In this document: in pieces, positions 24,163 to 30,330 of the stretch
How positions within the stretch are numbered: the first letter of the stretch is position 1
How the letters are laid out: every line of letters begins with the position of its first letter
Assembly: GCA_002403095.1 (NCBI GenBank)
Contig: DHHC01000026.1
Span: 100,784 to 161,148, forward strand
DNA from: Leptolinea sp. UBA4782
GTDB taxonomy: Bacteria; Chloroflexota; Anaerolineae; Anaerolineales; Anaerolineaceae
Length of the DNA stretch: 60,365 bases
Direction of reading: 5' to 3'
Program-made: the position numbers and the translations under genes
Notes under the pieces: generated by a model
What the model was told of the DNA's origin: nothing
The model's database searches: none
The model's input: only the letters and a program-made list of their open reading frames with translations

Positions 24163-26187
24163 CTACCCGCTTTCAACAACCGGGCGGGGGATTTCTTTTG
24201 GTTCCATTTCCTCAAAGCGGAAAGCAAGGCTGCCCAGCTGGACGATATCGCCGTGCCGCAAAGGCACCGGCTGCGTCCCAACCGGGTCATAATTGCGGTA
24301 GGTGCCGGCAATCGATTTGCAGTCGGACAGGTGCCAGACTCCCTCCGGGCTGCATTGCAGCCTGGCATGCCTGGGGTTTAACGCTGGGGAGTCGACAAAA
24401 TGGCTGACATGGCGGGCATCATTGCCAATGGTCACCTCGGCCTCCACCAGGATCAATGGAGCCCGTTCTGCAGATGGACCTTCATCGCTCAACCAGACCA
24501 GCCTGGCAGGAGCGCAAGCAACTGCTTTTTCCTGCGCCTCTACCGGTTCAGCTTTACCGGTTGAGTCTTTCTGCCTTCCTGGAGCTGGTTGCGGCTTCTG
24601 CCCGCCCGGGGGTAATGGGATGGTCGTGCGTGGGGCGGTACGGTAAATTAATGGGGCTGGCGGAACTGCCTGCTTGCCCAATCCGGATTTGGAGCCATGT
24701 TTGAGGGCGGGTTTGCGGTTGAGCGCTGGTTTTCGTCCCTTGCGGGGTGCCTGTTTCGGCTTCCTTTGTGCCAGGCGGATCCTGCCGGATCGCTGCAGCC
24801 GGATGAGCAAGATAACCCCGCCGGCCAGCAGGAGCAGCCCCCCAATCCCCAGCCCGAGGTACAGCTGGTTGCGGGGATTTTTCCACAGGTTGCTGAAAGA
24901 AGGCTCTGATTCAATGATGATGGGGATAGCCAGGCTGCGCTGGCTCAAGCCCAGGACATCTACCACCTCAACCTGCACCTCGATCATCTGCTGATCCTGG
25001 TATCCGTCCAGGGGCAGCACAAAAGAATCAAAAGGTTCTTCGGTATCCTGAATGGATACCTCACCGTCAACATACAAAACCGCTTCTTTCAGGCTGCGCG
25101 TGTATCCGTCGGGAAATTCGACCAGGTATTTCAAGGTTAATTCTTCAGGCTGTAGCACTTTCCTGCCGTCACTGCCTTCAGCCCATACACGCAGCACGCT
25201 GGCCGGCGGCGCCAGGAAGATGGGCGATGGCGGGTTGAGGGTGACGGAAAAATTTTGCTGGGCGCTGCTGGTAATGGCACCTTGCCGGTCAATTTCCAAA
25301 GTGAAGGAATGCGTCCCGCTCTGGGCAGCCTGTGACTGGTAGGCAGCCTGATAGTTGTACCGCATCGGCTGCAGGTAGCTGTCAAATCCGGGCAGTTCTT
25401 CGCTGGTTGAGACAACATAGAACTCTCCGCCCGTGGTGCCCGCCAGCTGGATCAACGATTCTGCTGCAGGGGTATCCGCTGCCCCGCCAGGCGCTACCAG
25501 CCACACAAATACTGGAACACCGCTTTGGGCTGCCCGGATAACCTGGTTTTGCATGGAAGGCTCAAGGTTGGACGGAAGCAGGGAGGTGATGTAAAAAATT
25601 ACCGTTTTCATTCCCGGCCGCAGTACAGGTTCGGTGGCCAGGTCAAGGGCAAGCGTCAGACTTACCAGGTTCGCGTCTATGTTGGTTATCTGGGGCTGAA
25701 AAGTGCTGATAGCCTGCTGCCACACTGCCGGATCAGTCAATGAGGAAGCATGGATGCCGGTATTGGAAGTGATTGACAGGGTATTGGGTGTATCTGACGG
25801 CTGGTTCTGCGCCCATACGCCAACTGTTTTTTGAATATAGGCAAAGTAGCTGCCTTCCGGTGCAACCACAGCAAACGCGCTGGACGGATTGTAAGCCAGG
25901 ATGACCTGGATGCCCGGTTCCTGCCGCTCCAGGGATTGCAGCGGCAATGGCCTTCCGTCTTCCAGCACCTTCACCTGGTCGGCAGTGAGGTCGGCAATGA
26001 AATTCCCATTGCTGTCGAACATCTCCAGGCTGAAACTGACCAGCGGGAACCGGGAAATATCCGGCGTGGAAAGGACGATCTCCCCGGCTGATTGGGCAGC
26101 AGAAACATGCAGGGCATTGCCCTGGAAAGCCAGCAGGATTGCAGCCAGGGTAATAAACAGAATGCCTTTCACGCGGGGGGATTTCAT
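24163..26187 (-). CDS. membrane protein with extracytoplasmic VWA-like region and cytoplasmic FHA domain
   Basis: A 674-residue protein. Residues 1-31 are a signal peptide (MKSPRVKG, hydrophobic core, VSAAQS). The exported part to about 440 contains a VWA-like region: VKVLEDGRPLPLQ, then VIFYITSLLPSN and VPVFVWLVAPGG. One membrane helix (about 447-467) leads to a basic linker (KPKQAPRKGRKP) and a Pro-rich stretch. A C-terminal FHA domain (about 580-660) has ARHVSHFVDSPALNPRHARLQ and IAGTYRNYDPVG; it is somewhat degenerate. FHA domains bind phosphothreonine, so it may link surface contacts to a Ser/Thr kinase; no such kinase gene is in the window. Confidence 0.75.
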   Translation of the reverse strand: MKSPRVKGILFITLAAILLAFQGNALHVSAAQSAGEIVLSTPDISRFPLVSFSLEMFDSNGNFIADLTADQVKVLEDGRPLPLQSLERQEPGIQVILAYNPSSAFAVVAPEGSYFAYIQKTVGVWAQNQPSDTPNTLSITSNTGIHASSLTDPAVWQQAISTFQPQITNIDANLVSLTLALDLATEPVLRPGMKTVIFYITSLLPSNLEPSMQNQVIRAAQSGVPVFVWLVAPGGAADTPAAESLIQLAGTTGGEFYVVSTSEELPGFDSYLQPMRYNYQAAYQSQAAQSGTHSFTLEIDRQGAITSSAQQNFSVTLNPPSPIFLAPPASVLRVWAEGSDGRKVLQPEELTLKYLVEFPDGYTRSLKEAVLYVDGEVSIQDTEEPFDSFVLPLDGYQDQQMIEVQVEVVDVLGLSQRSLAIPIIIESEPSFSNLWKNPRNQLYLGLGIGGLLLLAGGVILLIRLQRSGRIRLAQRKPKQAPRKGRKPALNRKPALKHGSKSGLGKQAVPPAPLIYRTAPRTTIPLPPGGQKPQPAPGRQKDSTGKAEPVEAQEKAVACAPARLVWLSDEGPSAERAPLILVEAEVTIGNDARHVSHFVDSPALNPRHARLQCSPEGVWHLSDCKSIAGTYRNYDPVGTQPVPLRHGDIVQLGSLAFRFEEMEPKEIPRPVVESG

Positions 26188-26193
26188 GCCCTT

Positions 26194-26199
26194 ATTCTA
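26194..26199 (-). promoter_or_regulatory. leaderless -10 box for the VWA/FHA gene
   Basis: Minus-strand TAGAAT followed by six bases (AAGGGC) and ATG at 26187. Confidence 0.6.
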
Positions 26200-26362
26200 A
26201 ATGATAAATGCCTTGCCCGTGGGAAAAACCTTAACCGAATTCTTAAGTATTTTTTTGAATTTTTTAATATACTTCGGCTAAACTAACAGTGTCAATTCAA
26301 GTTTCTCCTCCTTTGGCTTGAATTCGGCAGATGTGGTTGAGGGAAGCAACGGTTAATTGTAA

Positions 26363-26396
26363 GTAAAACAGGCAGTTTGTTGACTGCCTGTTTTAC
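26363..26396 (+). terminator. terminator without an obvious upstream gene
   Basis: Perfect 14-bp arms 26363-26376 and 26383-26396 (GTAAAACAGGCAGT). The stretch 26200-26362 has no gene I can support; it is AT-rich and contains an inverted repeat AATTCAAG/CTTGAATT (about 26294-26323). A short non-coding transcript ending here is possible. Confidence 0.7.
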
Positions 26397-26432
26397 GTTA
26401 AAATGGGTTTATCCATTGATAGGAGGGACATC

Positions 26433-27746
26433 ATGCCCAAGATCACGATCATCGGCGCTGGCAGTACAGTATTCACCAGGAACTTCCTGGGCGATATCCT
26501 GCTCTTTCCCGAGTTGGCAGGCAGCACCATCCATCTGATGGATATCGACCCGGTCAGGCTTTCTGAATCAGAGATGGCGGCACACCGGTTGGCAGAGACC
26601 CTCGCTGTAACCCCAGCCATTCATGCGACTACCGACCGTAAAGAAGCGCTGGACGGGGCAGATTATGTCATCTGCACCATCCAAGTAGGCGGGTATGAAC
26701 CGGCAACGGTCATCGATTTTGAAATCCCAAAGAAATACGGCCTGCGCCAAACCATCGGCGACACACTTGGCATCGGCGGGATCATGCGCGGACTGCGCAC
26801 CATCCCCGTCTTGCTGGACATCTGTACAGATATGGAAAGGTTCTGCCCGGATGCCTGGCTGTTGAACTACGTCAACCCGATGGCGATCAACTGCGGTGCA
26901 ATCAGCCGCGCCAGCAAAATCAAAACCATCGGCCTGTGCCATAGCGTGCGGCAAACGATTGAATCGCTGGCAGAAGATACCGGCATTCCCCAAGACCAGT
27001 TTCGGTATGTCTGCGCCGGCATCAACCACATGGCGTTTTACCTCAGGCTGGAACAGCGCCTGCCCGACGGCACCACCCGCGACCTGTACCCCCTGCTGCA
27101 CCAGGTAATCACCGAAGGCCGGGTGCCGTACTGGAACCAGGTGCGCTACGACCTGCTGAAGCGTTTCGGCTATTTCGTGACCGAATCGAGCGAACACCTT
27201 GCTGAATATGTATCCTGGTACATCAAGCGCGACCGGCCCGACCTGGTAGAAAAGCTGAATATCCCCCTTGATGAGTACCCGCGCCGCTGTGAAGCCCAGA
27301 TCGCCTTTTGGGAATTCCAGCGCGACCAGATGCTTGACCCCGCCAACACCATGGAAGTGAAGCGCAGCGGCGAATACGGCTCCGAGATCATCCACAGTAT
27401 TGAAACCGGCACGCCCAGGGTTTTTAATGGCAATGTGGTTAACCACCACCTGATCGATAACCTGCCTGCTGATGCCATCGTCGAAGTCCCCTGCCTGGTG
27501 GACGGCAGCGGTATCCAGCCAACCCATGTGGGAAGGCTCCCTGTACAGCTGGCCGCCTTGATCCAGACCAATATCAATGTGCAGCTGTTAACGGTAGAAG
27601 CAGCCCTGACGCGCAAACGCCAAACCATTTACCAGGCAGCCATGCTCGACCCGCATACAGCTGCTGAACTCGACCCAGACCAGATCTGCAGCCTGGTGGA
27701 TGAACTGATAGCAACCCACGGCAGCCTGCTGCCGGAATATTCCTAG
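26433..27746 (+). CDS. GH4 family glycosidase, alpha-galactosidase-like
   Basis: A 437-residue family 4 glycoside hydrolase, which uses NAD and a divalent metal in a redox-assisted cleavage. The Rossmann start is ITIIGAGSTVFTRNFLGDIL; NYVNPMAI, GLCHSV (metal-ligand Cys) and CAGINHMAF (metal-ligand His) follow in the family order. The CHSV form is that of MelA-type alpha-galactosidases, but alpha-glucosidase or glucuronidase activity is possible. AGGAGGG precedes ATG 26433. No transporter gene is adjacent; GalE about 7 kb away could use released galactose after phosphorylation steps not encoded here. Confidence 0.87.
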   Translation: MPKITIIGAGSTVFTRNFLGDILLFPELAGSTIHLMDIDPVRLSESEMAAHRLAETLAVTPAIHATTDRKEALDGADYVICTIQVGGYEPATVIDFEIPKKYGLRQTIGDTLGIGGIMRGLRTIPVLLDICTDMERFCPDAWLLNYVNPMAINCGAISRASKIKTIGLCHSVRQTIESLAEDTGIPQDQFRYVCAGINHMAFYLRLEQRLPDGTTRDLYPLLHQVITEGRVPYWNQVRYDLLKRFGYFVTESSEHLAEYVSWYIKRDRPDLVEKLNIPLDEYPRRCEAQIAFWEFQRDQMLDPANTMEVKRSGEYGSEIIHSIETGTPRVFNGNVVNHHLIDNLPADAIVEVPCLVDGSGIQPTHVGRLPVQLAALIQTNINVQLLTVEAALTRKRQTIYQAAMLDPHTAAELDPDQICSLVDELIATHGSLLPEYS

Positions 27747-27882
27747 CCTTTTTCTACCCGCTCCACAGGTTTTCTGGGTATCCCTCCTGCCGGTATCCGG
27801 TATGATAATGTCCGACAATATTTTGGTTTCCCTGCATAAACATGTATAATGATTTTGAAGGATTGCTGAAGGGCAGGTAGTG

Positions 27883-28482
27883 ATGAACTTACTCATGGAT
27901 CCTAATGTTGCGTATTTGCTCCTGGTGATCGGATTTTTCCTGGCGATCATCGCCCTGTTTTCGCCCGGCACCGGGGTGCTGGAAGTTGGTGCTATCTTCA
28001 TGATCGTTCTGGCGGGTTACAGCATTTACAACCTGCCGATTAACGCCTGGGCGCTGGTGATCCTGCTGGCAGGCGTTTTCCCCTTCCTGTTGGCAGTGCG
28101 CAAGTCGCGCCACTGGATCTACCTGATCCTGGCGCTGGTTGCCTTTGTAATTGGCTCCATCTTCCTGTTTCATTCAGATAAAAGCGCCACAGCTATCAAC
28201 CCGGTGCTCGCTACGGTTGTTTCTGTCATTGTAGGACCCCTGGTGTGGATCATTGCCAAACGCAGTCTTGAAGCCATCAGCCAGAAACCGAAGTTCAACC
28301 TTGAAGATCTGGTCGGTGCAGCCGGTGAAGCCCGCAGCGACATCGACCGTGATGGCACCGTCTATATTCTGGGGGAAGAGTGGAGCGCCCGTTCCTCAAG
28401 CCGTATTCCAGCCGGTTCGCGGGTGAAGGTTGTATCCCGTGAAGGGTTGGTTTTGATCGTGAAACCAGACCAAGAAATCTAA
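27883..28482 (+). CDS. NfeD-like membrane protein
   Basis: A 199-residue NfeD-family protein with four N-terminal membrane helices (starting VAYLLLVIGFFLAIIALF) and a C-terminal OB-fold domain (about 140-199) containing LVGAAGEARSD, GTVYILGEEWSA and VKVVSREGLVLIV. The family partners with SPFH proteins in membrane microdomains, and the SPFH gene follows after 21 bases, so they form the usual nfeD-stomatin operon. The short, peptidase-less form is seen here. Start ATG 27883 or GTG 27880; a TATAAT at 27845-27850 is the likely promoter element. Confidence 0.88.
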   Translation: MNLLMDPNVAYLLLVIGFFLAIIALFSPGTGVLEVGAIFMIVLAGYSIYNLPINAWALVILLAGVFPFLLAVRKSRHWIYLILALVAFVIGSIFLFHSDKSATAINPVLATVVSVIVGPLVWIIAKRSLEAISQKPKFNLEDLVGAAGEARSDIDRDGTVYILGEEWSARSSSRIPAGSRVKVVSREGLVLIVKPDQEI

Positions 28483-28503
28483 TCACAAAAAAGGAGAGAA
28501 ACT

Positions 28504-29418
28504 ATGTTCGGAGATTTGTTAGGCAGTATTTCGCCGACGCTTTGCCTGGTCGGTGTAGTCATTATCCTGCTGCTGATATTCATCTCATCAGCGTTGAAGA
28601 TCGTGCCCGAATACCAGCGCCTGGTGGTGTTCCGCCTCGGCCGCTGTATCGGCGCCAAAGGTCCCGGGCTGATCATCCTTATCCCCTGGATCGACCGGGC
28701 AGTACGGGTTGACCTGCGCGAACAGGTGCGCGAGATTCCCGCCCAAACCTCCATTACGGCAGACAATGCCCCTATTTCGATTGATTTCCTGTGGTTCTAC
28801 AAGGTCTTTGACCCGGTGCAGAGCGTGCTGCAGGTCGGCAACTTTGAACTGGCAGCCCAGGGTATTGCTACCACCACCCTGCGTGCCGTCATCGGTGGTA
28901 TCATGCTGGATGGTGTGCTTTCGGAACGTGAAAAGATCAACATGGCACTGCGCACCCGCCTGGACGAAGTCACCGAGCGCTGGGGCGTCAAAGTCACCAA
29001 TGTGGAAATCCGCGAGATCACCCCGCCGCGCGACGTGCAGGATGCCATGAACCGCCAGCTTTCTGCTGAGCGTAACCGCCGTGCCGTGGTCACCGAATCT
29101 ACCGGTACGCGCGAAGCCGCCATCAACGTGGCAGAAGGTGAAAAACAGGCTGCCATTCTGCGGGCTGAAGGCGACAAGCAATCGAATATCCTTAAGGCGG
29201 AAGGCGAACGCGAAGCCCAGTTGCTGCGGGCTGTCGGCTATTCGGCTGCCCTGGATGAGATCTACAAGGTTGCCAAGACGATCGACCACCAGACCATCAC
29301 CCTGCAATACTTCGAGACCCTGAAAAATATGGCGGGTGGAGCTTCCACCAAGTATATCTTCCCGATGGAATTCACCAGCCTGCTGAAAGATTTTACAGAC
29401 CGCAAGAAAGAAGAGTAA
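28504..29418 (+). CDS. SPFH/stomatin-family membrane scaffold protein
   Basis: A 304-residue stomatin-like protein. One N-terminal membrane segment (about 14-33) is followed by the SPFH domain, beginning IVPEYQRLVVFRLGRC and including GPGLIILIPWIDR and SIDFLWFYKV. A charged helical region at about 185-250 (EGEKQAAILRAEGDKQSN) is the oligomerising coiled coil. Such proteins form ring-like scaffolds with NfeD partners and may shelter membrane proteins from FtsH or organise lipid domains. AAAAGGAGAG precedes the ATG. A bidirectional-type terminator follows. Confidence 0.92.
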   Translation: MFGDLLGSISPTLCLVGVVIILLLIFISSALKIVPEYQRLVVFRLGRCIGAKGPGLIILIPWIDRAVRVDLREQVREIPAQTSITADNAPISIDFLWFYKVFDPVQSVLQVGNFELAAQGIATTTLRAVIGGIMLDGVLSEREKINMALRTRLDEVTERWGVKVTNVEIREITPPRDVQDAMNRQLSAERNRRAVVTESTGTREAAINVAEGEKQAAILRAEGDKQSNILKAEGEREAQLLRAVGYSAALDEIYKVAKTIDHQTITLQYFETLKNMAGGASTKYIFPMEFTSLLKDFTDRKKEE

Positions 29419-29432
29419 GCTGAAGTAAACAC

Positions 29433-29468
29433 AACAAACCACCTGGCAGCCAAGTCAGGTGGTTTGTT
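29433..29468 (+). terminator. terminator after the nfeD-SPFH operon
   Basis: Perfect 13-bp arms 29433-29445 and 29456-29468 (AACAAACCACCTG) with a 10-base loop and a closing T tract. Confidence 0.85.
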
Positions 29469-29486
29469 TTCCTACAAGGGGCAGCC

Positions 29487-29927
29487 GTGTACACGATCGA
29501 ACCAGCCGGAATCAAGGACCTGAAAGCGCTTAACCGCCTGGAAAAGGTGTGCTTCGAAGAAGACCGTTGGCCGGTCTGGGACCTTTTCTCGGTCCTGACC
29601 GTATCGGATGTGGTCAGGCTGAAAGCCGTGGATGAGGCCGGGAATATGCTGGGGTTCATCGCCGGCGATTTGCGAGAATCGCAGCGTTTCGGATGGATCG
29701 TGACGCTGGGGGTATTCCCTGAATACCGCCGGCAAAAGATCGCCAGCGCCCTGCTGGAAGCCTGTGAAAACCGGATGAGCCGTGACCGAGTCCGCTTGTG
29801 CGTGCGGCGCAGCAACCTGGGGGCGTTGGCGCTTTATGAAAAACACGGGTATATGCAGGTGGATGTCTGGAAAAAGTATTATGTTGGGGGTGAAGATGCG
29901 CTGGTATTGGAAAAGTATTTGTCCTGA
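29487..29927 (+). CDS. GNAT-family acetyltransferase, RimI-like
   Basis: A 146-residue single GNAT domain. VTLGVFPEYRRQKIASALLEAC is the acetyl-CoA binding motif A (R-R-Q-K-I-A), and LCVRRSNLGALALYEKHGYM is motif B with the conserved N and YEKHGY seen in RimI-type N-terminal acetyltransferases. That suggests a protein or small amine target, without proof. The start is GTG 29487 with AAGGGGC upstream; the terminator of the previous operon lies only 18 bases before it, so a promoter must overlap that region or the gene is read through. Confidence 0.83.
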   Translation: MYTIEPAGIKDLKALNRLEKVCFEEDRWPVWDLFSVLTVSDVVRLKAVDEAGNMLGFIAGDLRESQRFGWIVTLGVFPEYRRQKIASALLEACENRMSRDRVRLCVRRSNLGALALYEKHGYMQVDVWKKYYVGGEDALVLEKYLS

Positions 29928-29976
29928 GCAAGCATCCATATCCCCGGTTTATTAAGGAAATATGATGAATTGCCTA

Positions 29977-30005
29977 TTGACTCGGTGACAATAAGTCGCT
30001 ATTAT
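29977..30005 (+). promoter_or_regulatory. promoter of the secreted-protein leader
   Basis: TTGACT at 29977-29982, 17 bases, TATTAT at 30000-30005. Transcription should start near 30012, about 320 bases before the coding start. Confidence 0.7.
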
Positions 30006-30011
30006 AAAGAT

Positions 30012-30169
30012 AGGGTGGAGAAATACCTCTTTCCAGCCTCAACGCACAATTTAATTTCTACCATCTTGGTTGCTGAGATCCAACAGGCATAACTGGTCGC
30101 CGAACCTATCAGGGGAGCCTGTTGCGGAGCAAATGGCGAAACCGACCTTTGTTAAAGGCCGGTTTTTTT
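30012..30169 (+). ncRNA. structured leader RNA with internal terminator, class unknown
   Basis: Between the promoter and the terminator lie about 160 bases without a supportable gene. CAACAGGC (30081-30088) pairs perfectly with GCCTGTTG (30117-30124) and encloses a smaller pairing region. Arms 30141-30150 and 30154-30163 form a GC-rich terminator hairpin (one mismatch) followed by seven T. The layout, folded domain then terminator ahead of a long gene, is that of a riboswitch or attenuator. I cannot match it to a known class. The remaining 160 bases to the start include a palindrome ACAGATCTGT at 30280-30289. Confidence 0.5.
30141..30169 (+). terminator. leader terminator
   Basis: ACCGACCTTT, loop GTT, AAAGGCCGGT, then a seven-T tract. 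It lies about 160 bases before the coding start, so it should cut most transcripts unless antitermination occurs. Confidence 0.75.
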
Positions 30170-30330
30170 GTCTTTTCAGCCTGTTAAATGTCAGGAGTCA
30201 TTATTATTTTCGTGGCGAAACGGTAAGCAGAAAGGGAGGTGAAAGGTTCAGTCGATTTTACAGTGAATACGATCCTGCAACAGATCTGTAAAGTATTGAG
30301 ATGAAACATATTATTAAAGGAGGTTTCAAA

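Noticed and set aside
28588..29442. 284-codon frame antisense to the SPFH gene
   Set aside because: It mirrors the coding strand's third-position pattern and shows no family motif; the SPFH gene has a strong ribosome site and domains.
30012..30169. TPP or cyclic-dinucleotide riboswitch in the leader
   Set aside because: CTGAGA at 30073-30078 and CGAACCTATCAGG at 30101-30113 recall thi-box and ydaO pieces, but the second thi-box, the GGGG opening strand, and the conserved cores of GEMM or ydaO are absent. I keep it as class unknown.
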